Positions 37,208 to 45,180 of a stretch of 64,000 bases of DNA are shown here, in pieces. The notes under the pieces were generated by a model. It was not told the origin of the DNA. It saw only the letters and a list, made by a program, of their open reading frames with translations, and did not search any database. The position numbers were made by a program, and so were the translations under genes. Each line of letters opens with the position of its first letter. The stretch's first letter is position 1. The stretch is from positions 1,776,501 through 1,840,500 of the forward strand of contig NZ_AP017372.2 of assembly GCF_002356555.2 (NCBI RefSeq), read 5' to 3'. The stretch comes from Halorhodospira halochloris (GTDB lineage Bacteria > Pseudomonadota > Gammaproteobacteria > Nitrococcales > Halorhodospiraceae).

Positions 37208-38083
37208 ATGAATGCCCAATCACAGAAAGTCTCCGAGCGTGTCGGCCAACTATTCCAGGCTGATGTAAACGGTATTGCCAAGCATATTGAGGAGCCAGCT
37301 CGAGCTTACTTCGGGGGCAGTCATGGCTTACTTGATGACACTGAAATCACCGAGATCAGCTTTGAGCTTGAGCATCTGTTCGGCGAATTTCTCGGCTGTG
37401 AAGACCCACTAAGCACCGAGTCACCCGCTTATGAGGCACTGCAAGGCTTCTTTGTCAACCTTGCCAAAAAGATACTCTCCAGGGGAGGAGACATAGATAA
37501 TCTGGTCCGTTATACACAATCTCTTCAACGCGCACTGATAGCTGCTGTCGAAGAGGTAAATGACATCCCCTTTACCAGATCGCGTTCGGTACTAGCATTT
37601 GTTTCCGAACGATTTACTGAATTGATGCTGGTTATTTTCCGTACATATTTAAATCAGAAAGATGCTACTATCCAGGCACAAGAGGACGAGCTACGCGAGA
37701 AAGCGACCCCTATTACAGAGATCTGGCAAGGCGTGATAGCGCTACCCTTGATCGGCACATTAGATTCAAGTCGTGCCATGCTGATCATGGACTCACTATT
37801 GAATCGAATCGCTAACCACAAGGTTAAGGTTGTAGTTATGGACCTAACCGGGGTTGGCAGCATCGACTCGCAGGTATCTCACCACCTGATTCACATGGTT
37901 AGAGCAGTAAAATTAATGGGAGCGGAAGCTGTTTTGACCGGGATCAGCCCGGAGATAGCGAGGGCCCTCACTCAGCTTGAGATTGATCTCGGCGAAGTGC
38001 GCACCCGGTCTAACCTGGCCGACGGCCTTAGTGATGCGTTCAAACATATCGGTGTGAAGGTGGTGCCAATAGATGGATCTTGA
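37208..38083 (+). CDS. RsbR-like STAS protein (stressosome sensor)
   Basis: This 291-residue protein has an N-terminal helical sensor domain (non-haem globin-like region, residues 1-160), a linker helix (QEDELREKATPITEIWQG) and a C-terminal STAS domain (VIALPLIGTLDSSRAMLIMD, VVMDLTGVGSIDSQVSHHL). RsbR paralogues and RsbS build the stressosome and are phosphorylated by RsbT on Ser/Thr of the STAS domain; Ser is seen here at the expected IDSQV site. The ribosome-binding site is AGGAG. The next STAS gene overlaps it. Confidence 0.87.
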   Translation: MNAQSQKVSERVGQLFQADVNGIAKHIEEPARAYFGGSHGLLDDTEITEISFELEHLFGEFLGCEDPLSTESPAYEALQGFFVNLAKKILSRGGDIDNLVRYTQSLQRALIAAVEEVNDIPFTRSRSVLAFVSERFTELMLVIFRTYLNQKDATIQAQEDELREKATPITEIWQGVIALPLIGTLDSSRAMLIMDSLLNRIANHKVKVVVMDLTGVGSIDSQVSHHLIHMVRAVKLMGAEAVLTGISPEIARALTQLEIDLGEVRTRSNLADGLSDAFKHIGVKVVPIDGS

Positions 38084-38436
38084 ACCTTATGCCTAAACAC
38101 GGCTTTAGAATGACCTCCCTGGCCGATAACAGCGCCCTTTTCGAGCCTGGGAATGGGGTAAATGTCTCGGCACCTGAGTCGCTTATTGATGAGGTGTTGG
38201 CAGAGTTGCAGAGGCTCGGCGCGAAGAAAATCTATTTTGATTTAGCTGAGGTGGAGATCATCGATTCAGCCTATCTGAGCTTTTTGAATAGGCTAGCGCG
38301 CGCCTGTAAGTGTGTCGGCGTGGAGATGGTGTGCATCCACATGCAACCTATAACTGCTTGTGCTTTAGCCAAGATCGATAGTGCGCGGGTAGAATTCTCC
38401 ACACAACACAATATTGGTTTCGATAATCAATACTAA
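38080..38436 (+). CDS. RsbS-like STAS protein (stressosome scaffold)
   Basis: This single STAS-domain protein of about 118 residues has the phosphorylatable Ser in EIIDSAYLSFLNRLAR. It fits RsbS, the minimal scaffold that pairs with RsbR-type proteins. It may start at TTG 38080 (overlapping the RsbR stop) or at ATG 38089. With the preceding genes it completes a cyclase / RsbT-X / RsbR / RsbS module whose likely output is cyclic di-GMP rather than a sigma factor; that output is inferred. Confidence 0.82.
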   Translation: MNLMPKHGFRMTSLADNSALFEPGNGVNVSAPESLIDEVLAELQRLGAKKIYFDLAEVEIIDSAYLSFLNRLARACKCVGVEMVCIHMQPITACALAKIDSARVEFSTQHNIGFDNQY

Positions 38437-38465
38437 GGACTAACTTCAATTCGTAGGAGGCAGAT

Positions 38466-38536
38466 GGGTGCCTCTAAAACTTCGCCGGCGCCACCATCCG
38501 CCCCGGCGTGGAGGTCTTGGCGCCAGGGATGGCGCC
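38466..38536 (-). repeat. foldback element, copy 10 (truncated half)
   Basis: Only the left arm (GGGTGCCTCTAAAACTTCGCC...GGCGTGGAGG) and the first part of the reversed core (TCTTGGCGCCAGGGATGGCGCC) remain. The sequence breaks off exactly at the GGCGCC hairpin and runs into another hairpin. Confidence 0.9.
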
Positions 38537-38576
38537 GCGCTATCACCCCGCCCGATTAGGCGGGGCCATTAGCGCG
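38536..38576. terminator. hairpin between the convergent rsbS-like and doxX genes
   Basis: CGCGCTA...CCCCGCC pairs with GGCGGGG...TAGCGCG around the loop CGATTA. It lies between two convergent gene ends and may stop transcription in both directions, although neither side has a T-run. It abuts the truncated foldback copy. Confidence 0.5.
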
Positions 38577-38592
38577 ACTCGATAACTAACTA

Positions 38593-39027
38593 TTAATAAC
38601 GCTCGCGCAGGAAGCTGTCACCGCTCCAGCGGCCAGCACCAGCAGCCATAAATGGCAGCATTACGGCAGCAAAGAGCAATGCCAGCTCCTTATCCGCAAA
38701 CGGATCCCCGGCATGCGCTATAAACCCTGCAGCCAGCATCGTTACCAAGATGGAGAAAGCTGACACCCGGGTCAACGCCCCGGCTGCAAGCAGCAAGCCG
38801 CCGAAAAACTCCACTAGACCAGCAAGCCAGGCAAAAAGGGCCGGTGCCGGAAAGCCCATATCACCGACCATGCCGATGAAAGGCTCCTGCGGCGGCACCT
38901 TATCGAGACCATGACCGAAAGCCATAAACAATCCGGCAACCACACGTAGCGCCACCCAACCGGCGTCAACCAGGGTAGAACTCGGTGTGTATCCCCCGAT
39001 AAGTATCTCGCGAGCATTTACCTGCAT
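38593..39027 (-). CDS. DoxX family membrane protein
   Basis: This 144-residue membrane protein has four hydrophobic helices. It shows the DoxX pattern: RVVAGLFMAFGHGLDKV, then LAGLVEFFGGLLLAAGALTR, then a Gly-rich C-terminal helix. DoxX proteins act in redox and sulfur metabolism; the partner here is unknown. ATG 39027 follows GGAG; an in-frame TTG at 39045 is less likely. A foldback copy lies upstream. Confidence 0.85.
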   Translation of the reverse strand: MQVNAREILIGGYTPSSTLVDAGWVALRVVAGLFMAFGHGLDKVPPQEPFIGMVGDMGFPAPALFAWLAGLVEFFGGLLLAAGALTRVSAFSILVTMLAAGFIAHAGDPFADKELALLFAAVMLPFMAAGAGRWSGDSFLRERY

Positions 39028-39126
39028 ATTTGCAAACTCCTTCAATTAGCTGTCATTGAGCGAGGATAACCCAGCTCCCTCGCAAAAAATTTAACCGCTT
39101 ATGCGTCTCTTAGCGAGGCTGCCGAA

Positions 39127-39278
39127 GGGAACCTCTAAAACTTCGCCGGCGCCCACCATCCGCCCCAGTGTGGAGGTCTTGGCGCCACGGATGGCGCCAT
39201 GAAGCCTCCAGGGATGGATGCACGACGTCCTCCACACCGGTGCGGATGGTGGGCGCCGGCGAAATTTTAGAGGTTCCC
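39127..39278 (-). repeat. foldback element, copy 11 (flanked by a 5-bp direct repeat)
   Basis: Arms 39127-39176 and 39229-39278 are 50 bp long and complementary except for about three positions. Both arms carry an extra base in GCGCCCACC / GGTGGGCGC compared with copy 16. CCGAA directly precedes (39122-39126) and follows (39279-39283) the element, as a target-site duplication would. The core is reversed. Confidence 0.93.
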
Positions 39279-39534
39279 CCGAAACACTATAAGTTTCTAC
39301 CACTCTCGACAGCTTAACCTAGGTATACGTTCACTTTTTACCAAAGCTGATCTAGCCTAGCAGCACTTGATAAGTCCTTGACGAGGTTGCGGCGACCACC
39401 ATCCATACGCAATAGAGCGAGGTCTGTACGTGCTCCACCAAAACGGCGAACAGATAGAGGTGCGGAATCCGGCGCAATTCACCCCTGAAGAGTGGTAGCA
39501 GGAACAGCAGCTATCGGGCGCCTCCAAAAGCTCC
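39279..39534. other. non-coding gap after copy 11
   Basis: I find no convincing gene. On the plus strand about 36 codons ending at 39506 read like a protein fragment (YAIERGLYVLHQNGEQIEV...) without a start. This may be a gene remnant. No function can be named. Confidence 0.3.
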
Positions 39535-40230
39535 CTATTGAGAGGTATTAGCAGGCCCCTTGTGCGGCACAAAAAGACCACAACCCCACTGCCGCCCCTG
39601 CCCTAACCCACATTCCTGCAGCCGCAACCCCGCCTCCTGAGCCATACCGTCAACCAGCAAACTGCGCGTCACCACCCACCCCTCCGGGGTACTTAACCAC
39701 TCCCGGCGACCACACAACATCCGCCGTGGCCGCACCCCGAGTTCGTACAACTGATCGCGCATAGCGAACATAAAATCCTTCTCCTGCTCATCACTGTCAT
39801 CGCTATCACCCACCGAACAGACCGGATCTATCACCCGATGGGCATAGAGCGTCTCAGCCTTCTCCAGCTCATGCGCGCGCACCGCGCCCAAGCGCAGGCG
39901 CATCTCACCAAGCTCCAATTGCGCCCCACTCAGCTGCTCCAAATGCTTCGCCAAAGAGCGCTCCGCTCGCAGCAACAACCGCGTTCGCCGCGAGAGCAGC
40001 ACCGGCTGCTGCTTATCGCGCCACCAACCATGCCCCGAGTCGGGGATGTGAGTGACCCTCACCCCAAGCTGCTCAATAGTCACATACCCGCTGACATGCG
40101 GTTCCAGAGCTGTGGCCAAAACGGAAGCATACGCTGACGGCAGGCATCTACCGTGCAGAGCAAAACTTAGATCAACCGCCGCCGCCTGCCTTTGATCTGA
40201 TTGAGGCTGATCATCATCTTCCCAGAACAT
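39535..40230 (-). CDS. Cas6/Cmx6-family CRISPR RNA endonuclease homologue (solitary)
   Basis: This 231-residue protein matches the type I-MYXAN Cas6/Cmx6 pattern along its length: VDLSFALHGRCLPSAYA, PDSGHGW, LSRRTRLLLR, RRMLCGRREWLSTPEG, TRSLLVDGMAQEAGLRLQE, and the Gly-rich end GLGQGRQWGCGLFVPHKG. Cas6 enzymes cut hairpin repeats in CRISPR transcripts. No other cas gene and no CRISPR array is seen within the window. It is bordered on both sides by hairpin-forming foldback elements. It starts at ATG 40230 after AAGGAAG. Confidence 0.8.
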   Translation of the reverse strand: MFWEDDDQPQSDQRQAAAVDLSFALHGRCLPSAYASVLATALEPHVSGYVTIEQLGVRVTHIPDSGHGWWRDKQQPVLLSRRTRLLLRAERSLAKHLEQLSGAQLELGEMRLRLGAVRAHELEKAETLYAHRVIDPVCSVGDSDDSDEQEKDFMFAMRDQLYELGVRPRRMLCGRREWLSTPEGWVVTRSLLVDGMAQEAGLRLQECGLGQGRQWGCGLFVPHKGPANTSQ

Positions 40231-40317
40231 CGATCGCCGCTTCCTTAAATAAGACTAAGAGAGCTTTTAAACAACCTATCACAGCGCGCCAATCCCAATA
40301 TAGGTAACCGTCTAGCG

Positions 40318-40456
40318 CCTTTAAAAGTCCCCAGAGCCAAACGGTCCCCCGGTGTGGAGGACGCCGTAAATCCATCCTTGGAGGCTTCATGGCACCATCC
40401 CTGGCGCCAAGACCTCCACACCGAGGTTAACCTGTTGGCTCGGGGGACTTTAAAGG
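40318..40456 (+). repeat. foldback element, copy 12
   Basis: The left arm (CCTTTAAAAGTCCCCAGAGCC...GGTGTGGAGG) and right arm (CCTCCACACCGAGG...GGGGGACTTTAAAGG) pair at the outer and inner ends but mismatch in the middle (ACGGTCCCCC against GGTTAACCTG). The core is forward. It lies just upstream of the Cas6-like gene. Confidence 0.88.
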
Positions 40457-40612
40457 ACGACCGCCGTGAAACTATCCCGTCGATCTTCACCAGCGCCATG
40501 CCGCCAAAACGGGAGTGTTGCCTGAAAAAAGGCGTCTGTCTAGAGAAAGCCAGCTAATAGATGAAGAGCAAAGATTGACAAATCAGCACCGCCCCGCAAA
40601 ACACTCCCTGCG

Positions 40613-40762
40613 GGTGCCTCCGGAAACTCCCCTGAGCCATCTAGCTGCCCCGGTATGGAGGTCTTGGCGCCAGGGATGGCGCCATGAAGCCTCCAGGGAT
40701 GGATTCACGGCGTCCTCCATACCGGGGCAGCTAGATGGCTCAGGGGAGTTTCCGGAGGCACC
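40613..40762 (-). repeat. foldback element, copy 13 (perfect 49-bp arms)
   Basis: Arms 40613-40661 and 40714-40762 are perfectly complementary over 49 bp. They carry copy-specific changes on both sides: TATGGAGG with CCTCCATA, and CTCCGGAAACTCCCC with its complement. The core is reversed. It is about 160 bp upstream of dsrA, in the region that should hold the dsr promoter. Confidence 0.96.
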
Positions 40763-40919
40763 TCCTACACCTATCCCAAAAGAGATACCCAAACCCTCCC
40801 ATTCGCCCCCGTGAATAGATATTCCCTAACCGCATTGCAGCGGCTAAATTGACGCAAGACAATTAGCCGGGAAAACACAGCAACCGGCCCCGAGCCAACA
40901 AACCAAGGGTGAAACCACC

Positions 40920-42173
40920 ATGGCAAACAAGACCTATGACACCCCCAAGCTCGACGAACTCGAAAGCGGCCCCTGGCCCAGCTTCGTCACCGGGCTCAAA
41001 CGGCTCGCCGCAGACAAACCGATGATCGCCGGCGTACTCGGCCAGCTCGAACAGTCCTACACCGACCGCAAAGGCTACTGGAAAGGCGGCACCGTCGGCG
41101 TCTACGGCTACGGCGGCGGCATCATCCCCCGCTTCACCGAACTAAAAGATGCCGACGGCGAGCCCCAATTCCCCGAAGCGCAAGAATTCCACACCATGCG
41201 CTTCATCCCCCCGGCCGGCATGCACTACTCAACCCAAACTCTGCGTGACATCTGCGACATGTGGGAGAAGCACGGCTCCGGGCTAATCGCCCTCCACGGC
41301 CAAACCGGCGACATCATGCTCCAAGGCACCACAGCAGATCAGGTCCAAGAGTGCTTCGATGAGTTCAACGAGTACGGCTTCGACCTCGGCGGCGCCGGCC
41401 CCGCCGTGCGCACCGGCATGTCATGCGTAGGCGCCGCCCGCTGCGAACACTCCTGCTGCAACGAGCAGAAGATCCACCGCATGCTCATCAACAACTTCCT
41501 TGATGACATGCACCGCCCGAGCCTGCCGTACAAATTTAAATTCAAGGTCTCCGGCTGCGCCAACGACTGCATGAACGCCATCGAGCGCTCCGACTTTGCC
41601 GTCATCGGCACCTGGCGCGATGCAATCGAAGTCGACCAAAGTGAAGTTCAAGCGTTCGTCGCCCGCAAAGGCCGGCAGTACACCATCGACAACGTCATCA
41701 CCCGCTGCCCCTCCGGCGCGCTCAGCTTGACCGATGACGATCAGCTCGAGATCGACAACTCCAGCTGCGTGCGCTGCATGCACTGCATCAACGTCATGAC
41801 CAAAGCGCTCTCACCCGGACAGGAGCGCGGCGTCGCCATCCTCGTCGGCGGCAAACGGACCCTGCGCATCGGCGACCTATTCGGCAGCGTAGTCGTCCCC
41901 TTCCTGCCCCTGCGCAACCACGAAGACTACGAAAGGCTCCTCGAGATAGCCCAAGAAGTGGTCGACTTCTTCGCCGAGAACGCCCTCGAACACGAGCGGG
42001 TCGGCGAGATGATCGAGCGCATCGGACTGCCCAACTTCCTTGAGGCAGTAGGCCTAGAGGTCGATCCGAACATGATTCGCGAGCCGCGCTCCATCTCCTA
42101 CGTGCGCATGGACGATTGGGATGAACAGGCCGAGAAATGGCACCAACGCCAACAAGAAAGCGCGGCCTCTTAA
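40920..42173 (+). CDS. dsrA: dissimilatory (reverse) sulfite reductase alpha subunit
   Basis: DsrA pairs with DsrB to oxidise sulfane sulfur carried by DsrC to sulfite, using sirohaem-amide and 4Fe-4S clusters in the cytoplasm. The sirohaem/Fe-S cysteines are visible (CVGAARCEHSCC near residue 170, SGCANDC near 213). An inserted ferredoxin domain follows (SCVRCMHCINVM near 285). The length of 417 residues is usual. It opens the 13-gene dsr operon, and the gap upstream contains two foldback copies. Confidence 0.97.
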   Translation: MANKTYDTPKLDELESGPWPSFVTGLKRLAADKPMIAGVLGQLEQSYTDRKGYWKGGTVGVYGYGGGIIPRFTELKDADGEPQFPEAQEFHTMRFIPPAGMHYSTQTLRDICDMWEKHGSGLIALHGQTGDIMLQGTTADQVQECFDEFNEYGFDLGGAGPAVRTGMSCVGAARCEHSCCNEQKIHRMLINNFLDDMHRPSLPYKFKFKVSGCANDCMNAIERSDFAVIGTWRDAIEVDQSEVQAFVARKGRQYTIDNVITRCPSGALSLTDDDQLEIDNSSCVRCMHCINVMTKALSPGQERGVAILVGGKRTLRIGDLFGSVVVPFLPLRNHEDYERLLEIAQEVVDFFAENALEHERVGEMIERIGLPNFLEAVGLEVDPNMIREPRSISYVRMDDWDEQAEKWHQRQQESAAS

Positions 42174-42203
42174 GCCGGCAGCCAGAACTGGAGGAGAGAT
42201 ATA

Positions 42204-43286
42204 ATGGCCGAAGCACAAACTCAGCCCCGGCGCCCGATTGAGAGCGGCACCCCGGACCCGTTCCCGCATATGCACCCGACTCTGCGGCGCAACTTCGGGC
42301 TGTGGAAGTACCACGACCGGCCCCGCCCGGGGGTACTCCACCACGTCTCCCACACCGGCGAAGAGGTCTGGACGGTGCGCGCCGGGACCCAGCGGCAGAT
42401 GGATCTAGCCACCATACGCAGCCTCTGCGATATAGCCGACGAGTACGCCGACGGCTATATCCGCTTTACCATCCGCTCCAACGCCGAGATCAGTGTCGCC
42501 GACGAGTCCAAAGTCGAACCCTTGATTAAAGCGCTGCAGCAAGCCGGCTTCCCCGTTGGCGGCACCGGCCCATCGGTGACCATGATCTCCCACACCCAGG
42601 GCTGGCTGCACTGCGACATCCCGGCAACCGACGCCTCAGGGGTGGTCAAGGCGCTGATGGATGAGCTGCACGAAGAGTTCATCAACGAGCGCATGCCCAA
42701 CCGCGTGCACATTACGACCTCCTGCTGTCAGATAAACTGCGGCGGCCAAGGCGATATCGCCATCAACATCCAACACACCAAGCCACCGAAGATCCAGCAC
42801 GATCAAGTCGCTAACATCTGTGAGCGGCCATCAGTAGTCGCCCGCTGCCCGGTTGCCGCGATTCGCCCGGCGGTGGTCAACGGCAAACCCTCGCTGGAGG
42901 TTGATGAGAGTAAGTGCGTAGCCTGCGGCGCCTGCTTCCCGCCCTGCCCGCCGATGCAGATTAACGATCCTGAGCACTCCAAGCTCGCCATCTGGGTTGG
43001 CGGCAACCACTCCAACGCCCGCGGCGTACCAAGCTTCCATAAGATGGTGGTGGCCGGTCTGCCGAACAATCCACCACGCTGGCCCGAAGTCGCCGAGCAG
43101 GTTAAGAAGATCCTCTACACCTACCGCGATAACGCCCGCGATTATGAACGGGTCGGCGAGTGGATCGAGCGCATCGGCTGGGTGCGCTTTTTCGAGATGA
43201 CCGGACTGCCCTTTACCAAGCACCATATTGAGAATTGGCACGGCTCGCGGGCTAAACTGAACACCTCCGCCCACCTGCGCTTCTAA
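42204..43286 (+). CDS. dsrB: dissimilatory (reverse) sulfite reductase beta subunit
   Basis: DsrB (360 residues) forms the alpha2beta2 enzyme with DsrA. Sirohaem-cluster cysteines lie in TTSCCQINCGG, and a ferredoxin motif in CVACGACFPPCPP (near residue 237). The C-terminal segment ERIGWVRFFEMTGLP parallels DsrA's ERIGLPNFLEAVGLE, reflecting the ancient duplication. It follows dsrA after 30 bases with a GGAGGAGA site. Confidence 0.97.
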   Translation: MAEAQTQPRRPIESGTPDPFPHMHPTLRRNFGLWKYHDRPRPGVLHHVSHTGEEVWTVRAGTQRQMDLATIRSLCDIADEYADGYIRFTIRSNAEISVADESKVEPLIKALQQAGFPVGGTGPSVTMISHTQGWLHCDIPATDASGVVKALMDELHEEFINERMPNRVHITTSCCQINCGGQGDIAINIQHTKPPKIQHDQVANICERPSVVARCPVAAIRPAVVNGKPSLEVDESKCVACGACFPPCPPMQINDPEHSKLAIWVGGNHSNARGVPSFHKMVVAGLPNNPPRWPEVAEQVKKILYTYRDNARDYERVGEWIERIGWVRFFEMTGLPFTKHHIENWHGSRAKLNTSAHLRF

Positions 43287-43301
43287 GGAGGATAGCAATA
43301 G

Positions 43302-43661
43302 ATGCAATTTGCAATCTTGGTAAACGAGGCACCCTATCAACACCAGGCCAGCGACAGCGCCTATCACTTCGCCAAGGCAGCGCTGGAGATGGGCCACTCC
43401 GTGCCGCGGGTGTTCTTCTATATGGACGGGGTCCACAACGCCAATCGCCTGCAGGAGCCGCAGCAGGATGACCGCAACATCGTCCGGCGCTGGTCGCAGT
43501 TGGCCGAGGAGCACGATGTCGATTTGGTTGTCTGTGTCGCCGCCGCCCTGCGCCGCGGCATCAAAGACGAGATCCTAGCCCCCGGCTTTCGCATCTCCGG
43601 ACTCGGGCAACTCGTCGAGGTCGGCATCCAGGCCGACAGACTGGTCACCTTTGGCGACTGA
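43302..43661 (+). CDS. dsrE: sulfurtransferase subunit DsrE
   Basis: DsrE is part of the DsrE2F2H2 complex that relays persulfide sulfur from TusA to DsrC. The protein has 119 residues and the active Cys lies in VVCVAAALRRGI (near residue 78), as in known sulfur oxidisers. This Cys, and the DsrL gene in the operon, mark the oxidative type of Dsr system. An AAGGAGG site precedes the ATG. Confidence 0.95.
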   Translation: MQFAILVNEAPYQHQASDSAYHFAKAALEMGHSVPRVFFYMDGVHNANRLQEPQQDDRNIVRRWSQLAEEHDVDLVVCVAAALRRGIKDEILAPGFRISGLGQLVEVGIQADRLVTFGD

Positions 43662-43774
43662 GCCGCGCCGCGGCGCGCAAGCCGTGGCTAGCGCCCCAGG
43701 TAACCAGATAAGACCAACCAGGCTCAAACAGTAGGCGCGAGCGCCCCTTACAGCCGAACACAGGAGGGCTAACC

Positions 43775-44158
43775 GTGGAAGACGAATTCGACAGCGGAGA
43801 GATAAAGCGGTTTATGTTCGTTAACCGCAAGGCACCCCATGGCACCATCTACGCCCTCGAGGCGCTGGAGGTGGTCCTGATCAGTGCCGCCTTCGATCAA
43901 GATGTCAGCCTAGCGTTTCTCGACGACGGAGTGCTGCAGCTACGCCAGGGGCAGAACGCCAACGCCATCGAGATGAAAAACTTCGCCCCGACCTACCGCG
44001 CCCTCGAGGGCTACGACATCGAGAAGCTCTATGTCGAGCGCGAATCTCTTGAAGAGCGCGGCATGAGCAGCGATGACCTGGTAGTGCCGGTAGAGGTGGT
44101 GGATCGCAACCGGATGAGCGAGTTGATGCAAGGGCAAGACGTGATCATGTCGTTCTAG
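43775..44158 (+). CDS. dsrF: DsrF subunit of the DsrEFH sulfurtransferase
   Basis: DsrF (127 residues) is the structural partner in DsrEFH. Typical segments are FVNRKAPHGTIYALEALEVVLISAAF and LAFLDDGVLQLRQGQ. It has no conserved Cys, as expected. It starts at GTG 43775 after GGAGGG, with a 113-base gap after dsrE. Confidence 0.94.
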   Translation: MEDEFDSGEIKRFMFVNRKAPHGTIYALEALEVVLISAAFDQDVSLAFLDDGVLQLRQGQNANAIEMKNFAPTYRALEGYDIEKLYVERESLEERGMSSDDLVVPVEVVDRNRMSELMQGQDVIMSF

Positions 44159-44223
44159 CTAGAAAGTGTTGGATAAAGTCACAACCCGACTCAGCTGCAA
44201 CTATTTGTGCAAAGAGGCCAACA

Positions 44224-44523
44224 ATGCTGCACACCGTAAACAAATCACCGCTACAGACACGCGATTTGGACTCGTGTCTGGCCCATCTCGGCGACGGCCG
44301 TCTGCTCTTAATTGAAGACGGCGTCTACGCCGCCCTTGCCGCCGCCCCGAGTGCTAGTCAGCTTGCCGATGCCGCTGCGGCGGGGCGGGTTTATGCCCTC
44401 GGGCCGGATATGGAGGCACGCGGCTTAGCTGCAGATCACTTAGCCGCAAATATCCAAGTGGTTGACTATCAGGGCGTCGTACAACTGGTTATCGATCACG
44501 GGCCCCACCAGGCGTGGGTCTGA
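44224..44523 (+). CDS. dsrH: DsrH subunit of the DsrEFH sulfurtransferase
   Basis: DsrH (99 residues) completes the DsrEFH complex. The N-terminus MLHTVNKSP and the motif LLLIEDGVYAAL are characteristic of DsrH/TusB. A Cys lies in DLDSCLAHLGDG near residue 20. It follows dsrF after 65 bases. Confidence 0.94.
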   Translation: MLHTVNKSPLQTRDLDSCLAHLGDGRLLLIEDGVYAALAAAPSASQLADAAAAGRVYALGPDMEARGLAADHLAANIQVVDYQGVVQLVIDHGPHQAWV

Positions 44524-44605
44524 GGAAACTGGGCGCCTAAGGAAATAGGCAACTTATAAAAAATCTCGTTAGACGTGCTGCATTGAGGAGAGAGGAGAAG
44601 CAGTT

Positions 44606-44938
44606 ATGGCAATCGAAGTAAACGGCACCACAATCCCCACCGATGAAGAGGGCTACATTGAGGATCTCAGCCTATGGAGCCCCGAAGTAGCTGAAGTAAT
44701 GGCCCAAGAGGACGGTCAAGAGCTAACCGAACAGCACTGGGAAGTCATCAACTTCCTGCGCGAATACTACGACGAGTACCAGATCGCCCCCGCGGTGCGG
44801 GTACTAACCAAGCAGATCGGTAAGCGCATGGGCCCGGAGAAGGGGAACAGCAAGTATCTTTATGAGTTATTCCCTTACGGCCCAGCCAAGCAGGCGTGCC
44901 GCTATGCCGGCCTGCCTAAGCCGACCGGCTGCGTCTAA
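44606..44938 (+). CDS. dsrC: sulfur carrier DsrC
   Basis: DsrC (110 residues) carries the sulfur substrate to DsrAB on a flexible C-terminal arm. The arm is intact, with both conserved cysteines (KQACRYAGLPKPTGCV; the last Cys is second from the end). The N-terminal AIEVNGTTIPTDEEGYI is typical. A strong GAGGAGA site fits high expression. A branched hairpin follows the gene. Confidence 0.96.
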   Translation: MAIEVNGTTIPTDEEGYIEDLSLWSPEVAEVMAQEDGQELTEQHWEVINFLREYYDEYQIAPAVRVLTKQIGKRMGPEKGNSKYLYELFPYGPAKQACRYAGLPKPTGCV

Positions 44939-44954
44939 GTAAGCTCGTAATAAC

Positions 44955-45034
44955 GCCCTGCAGAGACTCTTGAGAGGTAACGGGCGAGCCACTCGAGGTA
45001 GCTCGAAGATGGGGCTCAAGAACCTCTGCAGGGC
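44955..45034 (+). other. long hairpin between dsrC and dsrM
   Basis: GCCCTGCAGAG (44955-44965) pairs with CTCTGCAGGGC (45024-45034), and CTTGAG (44969) pairs with CTCAAG (45015). Smaller stems (GAGCC with GGCTC) can form inside. It occupies the 242-base gap after dsrC and has no T-run. It may protect the dsrC end of the message or slow readthrough into dsrM. Confidence 0.6.
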
Positions 45035-45180
45035 CCCAGACCAGCTGAGCAGAGCGGAGTGGGACAAGGCGCCGAGGGATGGCAAAGCGCATCGAACAGG
45101 TCGAATGAGGCAGGTTAGATGGTTAATAGACACGACTTGGCTGTAACGAACCGGGGCTCAGGTAACTGGGGGTGTAAGCC

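Noticed and set aside
39400-39506. Protein-like fragment ending in ...NPAQFTPEEW
   Set aside because: Only about 36 codons, no start and no recognisable family; mentioned as a possible remnant only.
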